From positions 248,001 through 312,000 of the forward strand of contig NZ_JAWDIC010000002.1 in assembly GCF_032464895.1 (NCBI RefSeq): DNA of 64,000 nt. The letters are read 5' to 3'. The position numbers and the translations under genes are program-made. Below are positions 44,782 through 53,291 of the stretch, in pieces (the first letter of the stretch is position 1; every line of letters starts with the position of its first letter). Under the pieces are notes generated by a model, which did not search any database, had not been told where the DNA came from, and saw nothing but the letters and a program-made list of their open reading frames with translations. This stretch comes from Phycicoccus sp. M110.8. Its GTDB lineage: Bacteria > Actinomycetota > Actinomycetes > Actinomycetales > Dermatophilaceae.

Positions 44782-45078
44782 TCACTTCTCGACGAAGCCC
44801 TCGACCCCGTCGCGCGCGGCGCCCCAGGTGCACACGCAGGTGTGGACGTCGCCGGGGCGCAGCGCCTGGGACGGCTTCTCCTCCAGCAGGGTCACGAGCT
44901 CGCGGATCTTGGGCGGCGGCCCCTGCGCGACGATCTCCACCCGGCCGTCGCCGGCGTTGCGGGCGTGCCCGACCAGTCCCAGCTCCAGCGCGCGCGCCCG
45001 GGTCCACCACCGGAAGCCGACGCCCTGGACCCGTCCGTGCACCCAGATGACCGCCCGCGCCGGCTCGTTGTCGTCCAT
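44782..45078 (-). CDS. acyP: Acylphosphatase
   Basis: Acylphosphatase hydrolyses carboxyl-phosphate mixed anhydrides. The 98-residue protein has VHGRVQGVGFRWWTRARALELGLVGHARNAGDGRVEIVAQG: the catalytic Arg is in GVGFR and the Asn in ARNAGDG. The end contains two Cys (TCVCTWG). ATG 45078 gives the family N-terminus. The gene sits between the coiled-coil gene (198-bp gap with no visible gene) and mutM. Confidence 0.94.
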   Translation of the reverse strand: MDDNEPARAVIWVHGRVQGVGFRWWTRARALELGLVGHARNAGDGRVEIVAQGPPPKIRELVTLLEEKPSQALRPGDVHTCVCTWGAARDGVEGFVEK

Positions 45079-45110
45079 GACTCCAGTTGTACCTCCGCCG
45101 GAACCGGCTG

Positions 45111-46061
45111 TCAGGTGGAAGCCGCCCGGCCCCGGCCGGCCCTCGGCGAGCCACCCTGCGCGGCCCTTACGGCACCTGCCCGACCACCCCTGCCGGGGGC
45201 CGCGCGACGGGGCCGCGGCTGGCAGCGCGGGCAGGAGAAGGACGAGCGGTTCATGAACGCCTCGCGCCGGATGGGGGTGCCGCACCGGTCGCACGGCCGC
45301 CCCTCCTGGCCGTACGCGTGCAGCGACCGGTCGAAGTAGCCCGAGGCGCCGTTGACGTTGACGTACAGCGCGTCGAAGCTCGTGCCGCCCTGCAGCAGCG
45401 CCGCGGCCATGACGTCGCGGGCGTGGTCGAGGATCCCCGACAGGACCGGCTTGCTGAGCGACGAGCAGAGCCGCTCGCCGTGCACCTGGGCGCGCCAGAG
45501 GGCCTCGTCGGCGTAGATGTTGCCGATCCCGGCGACGAGGGTCTGGTCGAGCAGGGCGCGCTTGACCGCCACGTCCTTGGCCTTCATCCGGCGCACGACG
45601 GCCGCCTGGTCCCAGGCGGGCTCGAAGGGGTCGGGGGCGATGTGCGCGATCGTCTCCGGGACCAGGTCGCCGGTCAGCTCGGCCAGCGCCATGCCGCCGA
45701 AGGTCCGCTGGTCGACGAACCGCAGCTCGGGCCCGCCGTCGGTGAAGCGGAAGCGCGCGTGCAGGTGCTTCTCGTCGGGCGCGCCGGGGTCCTCGACCAG
45801 GAGCTGACCGCTCATCCCGAGGTGGGCGAGCAGCGCCTGCCGCTCCCCCTCCTGCGTCCGCAGGACGAGCCAGAGGTACTTGCCGCGGCGGCGGGCCGAC
45901 TCGACGGTGTTGCCCGCGAGCCGCTCGCCGAGGTCGACGGGGCCGGCGAGGTGCCGGCGCGCGACGCGGGTGCCATGGAACGCAGCGGTCTCGATCGTGC
46001 GGCCGGCCACGTGGTCGGCCAGGCCACGACGGACCACCTCGACCTCGGGCAGCTCGGGCAC
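45111..46061 (-). CDS. mutM: Formamidopyrimidine-DNA glycosylase
   Basis: MutM removes 8-oxoguanine and opened purines. The 316-residue protein starts [17 protein letters not shown] (Pro-2 nucleophile, after GTG start), has [12 protein letters not shown], the H2TH region [17 protein letters not shown], and the C-terminal zinc finger [26 protein letters not shown] basic, low-complexity tail of about 35 residues follows the zinc finger. GTG at 46061 is fixed by the required Pro-2. Confidence 0.97.
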   Translation of the reverse strand: MPELPEVEVVRRGLADHVAGRTIETAAFHGTRVARRHLAGPVDLGERLAGNTVESARRRGKYLWLVLRTQEGERQALLAHLGMSGQLLVEDPGAPDEKHLHARFRFTDGGPELRFVDQRTFGGMALAELTGDLVPETIAHIAPDPFEPAWDQAAVVRRMKAKDVAVKRALLDQTLVAGIGNIYADEALWRAQVHGERLCSSLSKPVLSGILDHARDVMAAALLQGGTSFDALYVNVNGASGYFDRSLHAYGQEGRPCDRCGTPIRREAFMNRSSFSCPRCQPRPRRAAPGRGGRAGAVRAAQGGSPRAGRGRAAST

Positions 46062-46085
46062 GGCGGGAGTATGCCGGGTGCTCGC

Positions 46086-46862
46086 CTACGTGGGCGAGCC
46101 CACCGCGGCGTCGTCCTCGGCCGTGGCGTCACCGTCGCCGGTGTCACGCCTCTTGCCGGTCTCGCGACCGGCGGCGGCGCCGCCGGTGTCAGCGTCGCCG
46201 AGGTGGCCGGCGCGCGCGGACAGGGCACGCCAGGCGAGCTCGGCGGCCTTCTGCTCGGCCTCCTTCTTCGAGCGGCCGGTGCCCTCGCCGAGCACCTCGT
46301 CACCGACGACGGCGCGGGCGTGGAAGGTCTTCTCGTGGTCCGGGCCCTCCTCCTCGACGCGGTACTCGGGCACCCCGAGCGTCGAGGCGGCAGCCAGCTC
46401 CTGCAGGGACGTCTTCCAGTCCAGGCCGGCGCCGAGCGTGGCGGACTGCGCCATGAGCGGGTCGAGCAGGTGGTGCACGAGCGTGGCCGCGGCCTGCATC
46501 CCCGAGGACAGGTAGACGGTGCCGATGACGGCCTCCATCGTGTCGGCGAGGATCGAGGCCTTGTCGCGACCGCCGGTCGCCTCCTCGCCACGGCCGAGCA
46601 GGACGTGGTCGCCGAGGCCGAGGGTGCGGGCCACGTCGGCGAGCGCCCGCATGTTCACGACCGCCGCGCGCAGCTTGGCCAGCTGGCCCTCCGGCAGGTC
46701 GGGGTGCGTGGCGTAGAGCGTGTCCGTGACGACGAGGCCGAGGACCGAGTCACCGAGGAACTCGAGCCGCTCGTTGTTGGGCAGGCCCCCGTTCTCGTAC
46801 GCGTAGGAGCGGTGCGTGAGGGCACGCAGAAGCAGCGACTCGTCGACGGGGCCGCCGCACAC
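46086..46862 (-). CDS. rnc: Ribonuclease III
   Basis: RNase III cuts double-stranded RNA, including rRNA precursors. Visible are [36 protein letters not shown] (catalytic [11 protein letters not shown]), [17 protein letters not shown], and the dsRNA-binding domain starting [16 protein letters not shown] at 46862 is the only ATG/GTG/TTG in frame after the rpmF stop, but it falls inside the usual first helix (HLAEVCGG...). Homology suggests the protein begins earlier, perhaps at CTG 46958 (290 residues) or inside rpmF. The listed start is therefore a minimum. A C-terminal Gly/Ala/Asp tail follows the dsRNA-binding domain. Confidence 0.92.
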   Translation of the reverse strand: MCGGPVDESLLLRALTHRSYAYENGGLPNNERLEFLGDSVLGLVVTDTLYATHPDLPEGQLAKLRAAVVNMRALADVARTLGLGDHVLLGRGEEATGGRDKASILADTMEAVIGTVYLSSGMQAAATLVHHLLDPLMAQSATLGAGLDWKTSLQELAAASTLGVPEYRVEEEGPDHEKTFHARAVVGDEVLGEGTGRSKKEAEQKAAELAWRALSARAGHLGDADTGGAAAGRETGKRRDTGDGDATAEDDAAVGSPT

Positions 46863-46963
46863 CTCGGCGAGGTGTGTGGCGAAGTCGTCGACGGGCCGCT
46901 GCGTCGCGTCGGTCCGCGGCGGTGCCGCCGCGGACCGTGGGGACCTCGCGTTCGTCAGGGAGC

Positions 46964-47158
46964 TCAGCCCTGGTGCTCGGTGCGCTCGGCCGGCGTGTAG
47001 TGACGACCCTTGTAGTAGCCGCAGGACGGGCACGCCTGGTGGGGCTGGGCCGGCGACTTGCACTGGGGGCACGTGGTGAGCGTGGTCGCCGTCGCCTTCC
47101 AGTTCGCACGACGCGAACGGGTGTTGGAGCGCGACATCTTCCGCTTCGGGACAGCCAC
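46964..47158 (-). CDS. rpmF: 50S ribosomal protein L32
   Basis: A 64-residue L32 of the zinc-binding type: [22 protein letters not shown] at the start (GTG start), then [23 protein letters not shown] with two CxxC pairs. It begins 1 bp after the yceD stop, the standard yceD-rpmF pair. It precedes rnc. Confidence 0.97.
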   Translation of the reverse strand: MAVPKRKMSRSNTRSRRANWKATATTLTTCPQCKSPAQPHQACPSCGYYKGRHYTPAERTEHQG

Positions 47159-47159
47159 G

Positions 47160-47732
47160 TCAGTTCCTCTTCTCTTCGGTGTCGGCGGACAGCGCCTGGA
47201 GCGCGGACCACCTCGGGTCGATCACTTCGTGGTGGTGGTCCGGGTCGTCCGCCAGGCGTGCTCCGCACTCGGAGCACAGACCCGGACAGTCCTCCCGGCA
47301 CACCGGCTGGAACGGCAGCGAGGGCACCACTGCGTCCCGGAGCACCGGCTCGAGGTCGAACAGGTCTCCCTCGAGCGTGTACTCCTCGGTCTCGTCGTCG
47401 CCGGCCCCCACCTCACGGTGGTGGGCCGCACGGTCGGCGTAGGCGAACAGCTCCTGGAACCGCACGTCCACCGGGACGGCGACGGGGTCCAGGCACCGCA
47501 CGCAGGCGCCGGTCGCGGTGGCGGTCGCCGAGCCGGTGACCAGCACGCCCTCCACGACGGACTCGAGCCGCAGGTCCAGCTCGACCGGGTCGCCCTGGGG
47601 CACCCCGATGACGTCCGTGCCGAGGTCGGCAGGTGCCTCGGCCGTACGCTGGACGAGCTCCATCGAACCGGGTCGCCGACCCAGGCTCTTGGTGTCGAAG
47701 ACCAAGGGCGAGCGCGGGTCGAGGTGGTTCAT
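47160..47732 (-). CDS. yceD: YceD family (DUF177) protein
   Basis: A 190-residue DUF177 protein with the family's four cysteines: [10 protein letters not shown] and [16 protein letters not shown]. The centre is acidic ([26 protein letters not shown]). DUF177 proteins accompany rpmF; in plants and E. coli they are linked to 23S rRNA and L32 regulation. ATG 47732. Confidence 0.94.
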   Translation of the reverse strand: MNHLDPRSPLVFDTKSLGRRPGSMELVQRTAEAPADLGTDVIGVPQGDPVELDLRLESVVEGVLVTGSATATATGACVRCLDPVAVPVDVRFQELFAYADRAAHHREVGAGDDETEEYTLEGDLFDLEPVLRDAVVPSLPFQPVCREDCPGLCSECGARLADDPDHHHEVIDPRWSALQALSADTEEKRN

Positions 47733-47795
47733 GGCTCCAGCAGACGTCGAGGGCTCGGCTCACGCTCCGGACGAGACGCAGACCGACGCACGAGG

Positions 47796-49952
47796 TTACC
47801 GGAGCCCTGCCTGCTCGCCCAAATGCGCCTCGAGGGCACGACCGAGCACGCCCGCCATCGTGCGCACGTAGGTCGCCGTGAGGTGGTCCCCGGCCCGGTG
47901 GACGGTGACGTGCCCGATGGCCACGGGACAGCGCTGCGCCGGGCAGATCCAGTCGGTGAGGTCGAGCAGCTCGACCCCCGACGCCGCCGCCGCGGCGCGC
48001 TGCACCGGCAGCCCGCTGCCCTCGACCGCAGGCGCCCGGTCGAACGAGCACAGGCTCAGCCGGTGCGGGTGGCGGGCGGTGCAGACGTCGAGGTCGTCCG
48101 GGGACAGCGGGCTGTCGCCGAGGACGGCGAGCGGGACGCCGAGGTCGCGCACCTCCGACCAGCGGGCCGCGAGCCCGTCGACGAGCGCGTCGCGGCTGGG
48201 GCGCCTGCCGTCCCAGGCGGTGGTGGCGTAGCTCGACGTGAGCAGCAGGTCGGGTGGGTCGGCCCGGAGGCGCTGCATCACCCTGGCGTTCCAGGCGTCG
48301 CACTCCTCGTACGGCTCCCCCGCCTGCTGGGCGTTCCCGCGTGCGAACGCGCACGAGGACTTGCCGTAGGTCACGACGTGCCAGCCGTGGCGCGAGGCGA
48401 GCACCTGCACGGCCGGCAGCCACTGCATCGCCTTGGAGTCCCCGACGAGGGCGACCGTGCGGGCGCCTGCCGGGTCGCCGAAGTCGCACCGCACGGGCTC
48501 GCGGGCCAGGCGGTCGACCTGGCAGTGGTCGACGTCGGCCGCCGGCCGGTCCTTGCCGGCCAGTTGCGGGTCGGGGGTCAGCCACCCCCAGTCGTCGACG
48601 GCGAACCGGCTGGGGTCGCTCGTCGGCTCGGCTCCGAGGACCCCGGCACCGAGGGACTCGGGAGCGGGCACGGGTCCGGCCACCGGGGCGGTCCGGAAGG
48701 GCGACTGCACCCGCAGGAGCGGCACGGCCGCCAGTGCCCCGGTCAGCGAGAGCGCCAGGCCCAGGACCAGGACGGGACGCGTGCGGGTGGCCAGCACCCT
48801 GCTGTGGTGCACGGGCGCCTCGAGGAAGCGGTGGCCTGCCCACGCCGGGAGGAGCGAGGCGGCCACGACCGCGACCCGCACCCGCGGGTCGAGCCCGTCG
48901 GCCGCCCAGTCGGCGAGCACCACGGCGGGCCAGTGCCACAGGTAGATCGAGTACGACAGGCCGCCGACCCGGACCATCGGCGCGAGGCCGAGCACACGGA
49001 CCGGCCCGGCGGGCACGCCCGCCCACCCGGCATACAGGACCGCGGCCGTGCCCAGCGTCGGCACCAGCGTCCACGGGCCGGGGGTGACCGCGTGCGGAGG
49101 GAGCCAGAACGCGCTGCCCAGGACGGCGACGAGTCCGACCCAGCCGATGGCGGCCGTCGTGCGCGCACCGGTGGGGGCGACTGGGCTCGCGGCCGGGTCT
49201 GCGCCCGGCTCTGCGTCCGGGGCCGGCAGCGTGGCCGGGCCCGGGTCCCGGTCGGCGCGCGCGTGCAGCCAGACCGCGAGGGCGGCACCGACCCCGAGCT
49301 CCCAGGCGCGGGTGGTGGTCACGAAGTACGCGCGTGACGGGTCCACTGCCCCGAGCCACACGGCATACGCGAAGGACGGCACCGCGATCGCGGCGAGCAG
49401 GCCGCCGACGGCAGCCGGCGAGGGCGCCCGCGGTGAGCGGCGCAGCCGGCGCACCGACCACGCGAGGGCGATGAGCGCGAGCGGCCAGACCACGTAGAAC
49501 TGCTCCTCGACCGCCAGCGACCAGAAGTGCTGCACGGGCGAGGGCGTGCTGTCGGCGGCGAGGTAGTCGACGGCGCGGTGCGCGAGCACCCAGTTGACGA
49601 CGTAGAGCGCGGCGCCCGCGACGTCGGTGCCGACCTCGCGGCGCCGCAGCCCGGGGACGACGAGGTATGCCACGGCGGCCGTGACCACGAGCACCAGGAT
49701 CGCGGCGGGCAGCAGGCGACGGATGCGTCGGCCGACGAACCGGGCCCACGAGATGGTGCCGGTCGAGCCGAGCTCGCGGACGAGGATCCCGGTGATCAGG
49801 AAGCCGGAGATGACGAAGAAGACGTCGACGCCGAGGAAGCCGTTCGGGACCGGCAGGCCCGCGTGGTAGGCGAGGACGAGCAGGACGGCGACGGCCCGCA
49901 GCCCCTCGATGTCGGGCCGGAAGCCGTGCCCCCGTCGGGGTGCGGCGGTCAG
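47796..49952 (-). CDS. Membrane O-acyltransferase with C-terminal SGNH domain (OafA/OatA-like), CTG start inferred
   Basis: Acyltransferase_3 proteins move acyl groups to sugars of the cell surface. In the reading frame from 49952 the protein begins (L)TAAPRRGHGFRPDIEGLRAVAV, then LAYHAGLPVPNGFLGVDVFFVISGFLI with the catalytic His, about ten membrane segments, and from about residue 480 an SGNH domain with GDSKAMQ (about 504) and AGDHLTA (about 689). No ATG, GTG or TTG lies in frame before 49694, which would remove the first membrane segments and the His. CTG at 49952 forms CTGA with the coaD stop, so a CTG start coupled to coaD is the best reading. Length 718 residues. Confidence 0.75.
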   Translation of the reverse strand: MTAAPRRGHGFRPDIEGLRAVAVLLVLAYHAGLPVPNGFLGVDVFFVISGFLITGILVRELGSTGTISWARFVGRRIRRLLPAAILVLVVTAAVAYLVVPGLRRREVGTDVAGAALYVVNWVLAHRAVDYLAADSTPSPVQHFWSLAVEEQFYVVWPLALIALAWSVRRLRRSPRAPSPAAVGGLLAAIAVPSFAYAVWLGAVDPSRAYFVTTTRAWELGVGAALAVWLHARADRDPGPATLPAPDAEPGADPAASPVAPTGARTTAAIGWVGLVAVLGSAFWLPPHAVTPGPWTLVPTLGTAAVLYAGWAGVPAGPVRVLGLAPMVRVGGLSYSIYLWHWPAVVLADWAADGLDPRVRVAVVAASLLPAWAGHRFLEAPVHHSRVLATRTRPVLVLGLALSLTGALAAVPLLRVQSPFRTAPVAGPVPAPESLGAGVLGAEPTSDPSRFAVDDWGWLTPDPQLAGKDRPAADVDHCQVDRLAREPVRCDFGDPAGARTVALVGDSKAMQWLPAVQVLASRHGWHVVTYGKSSCAFARGNAQQAGEPYEECDAWNARVMQRLRADPPDLLLTSSYATTAWDGRRPSRDALVDGLAARWSEVRDLGVPLAVLGDSPLSPDDLDVCTARHPHRLSLCSFDRAPAVEGSGLPVQRAAAAASGVELLDLTDWICPAQRCPVAIGHVTVHRAGDHLTATYVRTMAGVLGRALEAHLGEQAGLR

Positions 49953-50452
49953 GGCTCGCGCCTGCGCAGCCGGTCGACGAGGGCGTCGCGGACGGGGTCG
50001 GGCACCAGGCCGCTGACGTCGCCGCCGTAGCGGACGACCTCCTTGACCAGCGAGCTCGAGACGTGGCCGAACGCCGGGTCGCCGGGCAGGAAGACCGTCT
50101 CGACACCGGTGAGGTGCTTGTTCATCAGCGCCATCGGCAGCTCGTAGGCGAAGTCGGTGTCCCCGCGCAGCCCCTTGACGATGGTGGCGGCGTCGACGTC
50201 ACGGCAGACGTCGACGAGCAGCCGGTCGGCGAAGACCTCGACGCGCACACCCGGGAGGTCGGCGCACGCGTCCGCGAGCAGCTCGCGCCGCTCGTCGGGG
50301 GTGAAGACCCCCTGCTTGGCGGGGTTGTGCAGCACGGCGACGACGACCTCGTCCCACAGCGCAGCCGCACGACGGATGACGTCGAGGTGGCCGGCGGTGA
50401 CGGGGTCGTACGAGCCGGGGCAGACGCACCGGCGCGGGCTGGGGCTGGTCAC
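49949..50452 (-). CDS. coaD: Phosphopantetheine adenylyltransferase
   Basis: CoaD makes dephospho-CoA from 4'-phosphopantetheine and ATP. The 167-residue protein has CVCPGSYDPVTAGHLDVIRRAAALWD (TxGH-type motif), VEVFADRLLVDVCRD, LRGDTDFAYELPMALMNKHLTGVETVFLPGDP and HVSSSLVKEVVRYGGDVSGLVP. The start is GTG at 50452. Its stop overlaps the first codon of the acyltransferase frame. Confidence 0.97.
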   Translation of the reverse strand: MTSPSPRRCVCPGSYDPVTAGHLDVIRRAAALWDEVVVAVLHNPAKQGVFTPDERRELLADACADLPGVRVEVFADRLLVDVCRDVDAATIVKGLRGDTDFAYELPMALMNKHLTGVETVFLPGDPAFGHVSSSLVKEVVRYGGDVSGLVPDPVRDALVDRLRRREP

Positions 50453-50464
50453 ACCGGAACGCTA

Positions 50465-50497
50465 GCAGCGGCGGCCGGTCTGGCCGGCCGCCGCTGC
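50465..50497. terminator. Hairpin between hemerythrin gene and coaD
   Basis: A 14-bp perfect stem (GCAGCGGCGGCCGG at 50465-50478; CCGGCCGCCGCTGC at 50484-50497) with loop TCTGG. It follows the hemerythrin stop by about 60 bp and precedes coaD by 13 bp, and has no U-tract. It would end hemerythrin transcription. Confidence 0.65.
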
Positions 50498-50557
50498 GTC
50501 GTCGCGGACCCGGCGGCACGCGCTCGCCGGGTCACTCGGTCGTCCTCGCCGAGGCGG

Positions 50558-51121
50558 TCAGTCGTCCTCGTCGTCCTCGTCGTCGGCGGGCAGCAGCCCC
50601 TCGTCGTGGGCGCGCTCGACGATCCGGCGGACGTTGGCCTCGCTGCCGCAGTCCTCGTCGAGGAGCTCGTTGCGGCGCTGGGCCCAGGCGACGCCGAGCT
50701 CCTGGCGCACGGTCTCGGACACGTCGGTGCGGGCGGGGTTGAGGATGGTCTGCTCCTCCTCGCCGATGTGGTGGTTGAGCGCGGTGGCCAGGTCCTCGAC
50801 CGCGTCGTCGAACTTCTGCGTGTCGGTGCCCTTGCACTCCAGCAGCGCGAGCAGCACCTCGTTGCCCTCGGCGTGCTCCTCCTCGCCGTGCTCCGCCTCG
50901 TGCTCGTCGATCGCGTCCTTGCGGCGCAGGGTCGTGTAGACCTTCTCCTCCTCGGCCTCGCCGTGGGCGATGAGCACCGCGGACAGGGCGGCCCGGGCGG
51001 CCTCGCGGTCGGCGGTGGCGTCGCGCAGCTCGCGCAGCAGGCTCTCGAACAGCCGGTGGTCGTCGAGGATCAGCTCCACCACGTCACCCTCGATCGGGCG
51101 CGGGATCTCATATCGCGTCAT
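50558..51121 (-). CDS. Hemerythrin HHE-domain protein
   Basis: A 187-residue helical protein with HHE cation-binding motifs: VELILDDHRLFESLLREL, LSAVLIAHGEAEEEKVYTTL, EHEAEHGEEEHAEGNEVLLALL and ALNHHIGEEEQTILNPA. These His/Glu supply a di-iron site for oxygen, nitric oxide or iron sensing. The C-terminal end is acidic (LLPADDEDDEDD). ATG 51121. It is divergent from a HesB-like gene with a 144-bp shared gap. Confidence 0.9.
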   Translation of the reverse strand: MTRYEIPRPIEGDVVELILDDHRLFESLLRELRDATADREAARAALSAVLIAHGEAEEEKVYTTLRRKDAIDEHEAEHGEEEHAEGNEVLLALLECKGTDTQKFDDAVEDLATALNHHIGEEEQTILNPARTDVSETVRQELGVAWAQRRNELLDEDCGSEANVRRIVERAHDEGLLPADDEDDEDD

Positions 51122-51265
51122 GGGCCAACCCTCTCCCACCTGCGTCTTCGCCGCCCGCCGGGGACGACCTCCCGCTGGCGTCCCACCCAGCGGACGCCCG
51201 GTTTGTCCCCTCGGCCGGGCTGCGACACGGTGGAGAGGTCCTGACCTCCATCGCAAGGAGAGCTC

Positions 51266-51571
51266 ATGCTCACCCTGACCGAGAACGCCAGCACGATCGT
51301 CAAGACCCTCGTCGAGCAGAACCTCCCCACCGACGAGGCCGGCCTGCGCTTCAGCCACGAGGGTGCCAACTCCGGCGCGCTGACCGTCACCACCGCCGAG
51401 GCCGCCGAGCCCGGTGACGCCGTCGTCGAGCGCGACGGTGCCAAGGTCTTCCTCGACGAGACGGCCGCGGTCGCCCTCGGCGACCAGGTGCTCGACGCCA
51501 CCGTCGACGAGGCCGGGAGCGTGCAGTTCAGCATCGCCCCCGCCGACGGAGCGGCCCCGCCGACGGTCTGA
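51266..51571 (+). CDS. HesB/IscA-fold protein lacking cysteines
   Basis: A 101-residue protein with the A-type Fe-S carrier fold: LTLTENASTIVKTLVEQNLPTDEAGLRFS, then strands ending GDAVVERDGAKVFLDETAAVALGDQVLDATVDE. In true IscA/ErpA proteins three conserved Cys hold the cluster; there is no Cys in this protein at all. The fold is kept but cluster transfer is unlikely. A good ribosome site (AAGGAGAG) precedes the ATG. It is divergent from a hemerythrin gene, which may be relevant to iron handling (inference). A terminator follows. Confidence 0.82.
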   Translation: MLTLTENASTIVKTLVEQNLPTDEAGLRFSHEGANSGALTVTTAEAAEPGDAVVERDGAKVFLDETAAVALGDQVLDATVDEAGSVQFSIAPADGAAPPTV

Positions 51572-51591
51572 GCCGCCACCTCTCGCGCACA

Positions 51592-51627
51592 GAAGGGGCC
51601 CGACCGCTGCTGCGGTGGGGCCCCTTC
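51592..51627. terminator. Bidirectional terminator between the HesB-like gene and rsmD
   Basis: Arms GAAGGGGCCC and GGGCCCCTTC with an inner CCGC/GCGG stem. It lies between convergent genes and would serve both. Confidence 0.75.
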
Positions 51628-51666
51628 GTCGTGCCTGCGCCAGAGGTGCGTCAGGCGGGGCCACGG

Positions 51667-52242
51667 TCAGGCGACGCCCTCGGGGTGCCGCGGGCCGGCG
51701 AACCAGACCTTGGTCTCGCCGTAACGCCGCTCCCCCTCGGGCTCCCAGTCCGCGGGCCAGCGCGGCTCGGGCGAGCGGGACGAGCGCTCGACGACGACCA
51801 GGGCGTCGGGCGCGAGCCAGCCGTGCTCGGCGAGGAGGGCGAGGTCACCGGCCAGCGCCTCCTCGGGAAGGTCGTACGGCGGGTCGCTGAAGACCAGGGT
51901 GCAGGGGGTGGACGGCGGCGCCGCCAGCGTGCGGGCCACCGTGGCGTGGCGGACCGACGTGCCCGGTATGCCGAGTGCCGCCACATTGCGCCGTGCGACC
52001 GCCGCAGCGGCGCGGTCCGACTCGACGAGGAGCACCGACGCGGCCCCACGGCTGGCCGCCTCGAGGCCGAGGGCACCGGACCCGGCATACAGGTCGAGCA
52101 CGTGGGCTCCACGCAGGACGTCGAGGTGCTCGAGGCGGGAGAACAGCGCCTCGCGCACCCGGTCGCTCGTGGGGCGGGTGCCCTGGCCCGGCGGGGTGGC
52201 GATCCGCTGGCCGCCGGCCCGGCCGCTGATGATGCGCGTCAC
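51667..52242 (-). CDS. rsmD: 16S rRNA (guanine966-N2)-methyltransferase RsmD
   Basis: The 191-residue protein has the RsmD start VTRIISGRAGGQRIATPPGQGTRPTSDRVREALFSRL, the SAM-binding VLDLYAGSGALGLEAASRGA, and the catalytic FSDPPYDLP (DPPY). The start is GTG at 52242; the frame is open upstream but that sequence is unlike the family. It belongs to the recG-rsmD-coaD neighbourhood; here an alpha/beta hydrolase lies between it and recG. Confidence 0.94.
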   Translation of the reverse strand: MTRIISGRAGGQRIATPPGQGTRPTSDRVREALFSRLEHLDVLRGAHVLDLYAGSGALGLEAASRGAASVLLVESDRAAAAVARRNVAALGIPGTSVRHATVARTLAAPPSTPCTLVFSDPPYDLPEEALAGDLALLAEHGWLAPDALVVVERSSRSPEPRWPADWEPEGERRYGETKVWFAGPRHPEGVA

Positions 52243-52277
52243 GGCGGCACCGTAGCGCGCCGGCTGCCCCCGGTCTT

Positions 52278-52315
52278 CGAGCGATCGCGGCGGTGGGAGC
52301 CGCCGCGACCGCTCA
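52278..52315. repeat. REP-like hairpin copy 2 (GCGATCGC core)
   Basis: Left arm CGAGCGATCGCGGCGG (52278-52293), 6-nt loop TGGGAG, right arm CCGCCGCGACCGCTCA (52300-52315), 14 of 16 pairs. The left-arm core GAGCGATCGCGGCGG is identical to that of the perfect palindrome at 25223-25268. It lies directly after the stop of the hydrolase at 52328 and before rsmD. Confidence 0.75.
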
Positions 52316-52327
52316 CGGACCTGGGGC

Positions 52328-53104
52328 TCAGGACGTGCGCACCTCGCTCTGGCGCTCGAGGGCCTCGAGGAGCATGGCCGCGACCTCGTCCGGGCGCTCG
52401 AGCGAGGGCAGGTGGCCGGCCCAGGGCAGCTCGACGTGCTCGGCACCGGGCACCTGCGTGGCCAGGACGGTGGCGACCTCGCCGAAGTGGGCGAGGTCCA
52501 GCGCCCCCGAGACGACGAGGGTGGGGGCAGCCAGTCGTGACGGGTCGACCTCCACCCGCTCCGGCTGCGGGCCCGGCTCGAGCGCGTCGGCGGCGAGCTG
52601 CACCGCGAAGGACCTGCGCTGCATCTGCGCCACGCGGTCCGCGGTCGCCTCGTCGGCGTCCGGCCCGAGGAAGGTGCGGACGTTGAGCTGCACCGCCCCC
52701 TCGACGTCACCGGCCTCGAGCAGCCGGTCCTCCTCGGCGCCGAAGGCCTGCAGCTCCTCGTCGGGGTCCACGCCGCGGTATGCCGGGCAGAGCAGGACGA
52801 GGGAGGACACGCGGCCGGGGTGCCGGGTGGCGAGCTCCATGGCGACCCGGCCGCCGTAGGACGACCCCACGACCGCAGCCTCGGCGACGCCGAGCGAGTC
52901 GAGCAGCGCGGCGAGGTCGTCGGCGTCGGCATACACCTCACCCGGCAGGGGGCTGTCCCCGAAGCCGCGCAGGTCGGGCCGCACCACCCGGTGGGCGCGG
53001 GTCAGCGCGGGCAGGAGTGGCTGCCACATCCGGCGGTCGCAGACCCCGGAGTGCAGCAGGAGGACGGCCGGGCCGTCACCGTCGACGTCATGGGCGAGGA
53101 TCAC
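52328..53104 (-). CDS. Alpha/beta-fold hydrolase
   Basis: A 258-residue alpha/beta hydrolase with VLLLHSGVCDRRMWQPLLPAL (oxyanion loop), DLRGFGDSPLP, nucleophile elbow AAVVGSSYGGRVAMEL (Ser), and catalytic His in PWAGHLPSLERPDEV. The GTG start at 53104 begins VILAHDVDGDGPAVLLLHSG, the usual N-terminus. Substrate unknown. It is separated from recG by a 187-bp repeat-bearing gap. Confidence 0.88.
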   Translation of the reverse strand: MILAHDVDGDGPAVLLLHSGVCDRRMWQPLLPALTRAHRVVRPDLRGFGDSPLPGEVYADADDLAALLDSLGVAEAAVVGSSYGGRVAMELATRHPGRVSSLVLLCPAYRGVDPDEELQAFGAEEDRLLEAGDVEGAVQLNVRTFLGPDADEATADRVAQMQRRSFAVQLAADALEPGPQPERVEVDPSRLAAPTLVVSGALDLAHFGEVATVLATQVPGAEHVELPWAGHLPSLERPDEVAAMLLEALERQSEVRTS

Positions 53105-53175
53105 GGCGGGGAGCCTAGGCCCGCGGGCGCTGGTCCCACGAACCCATTTCCGCGCGCTCCAGCTCCAGGCACCCA

Positions 53176-53258
53176 GGTCTGCGCACAGACGAGCGTGTGA
53201 GTGCGCAGAGAGCAGATCCGTGCGTAGTGGGACGGAGGTCTGTGCGCCGACGAGCGTG
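53176..53258. repeat. Pair of 22-bp direct repeats upstream of the hydrolase
   Basis: GGTCTGCGCACAGACGAGCG (first 20 of 22 bases, 53176-53197) and a copy at 53237-53258 with three mismatches, 61 bp apart. Each contains a small dyad GTCTG-CGCA-CAGAC or its variant. The gap follows the recG stop and precedes the hydrolase, so it may hold the hydrolase promoter or a regulator site. Confidence 0.55.
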
Positions 53259-53291
53259 CATGGCCGGGGGGCCGGCTGGGAAGGGGCCGGG

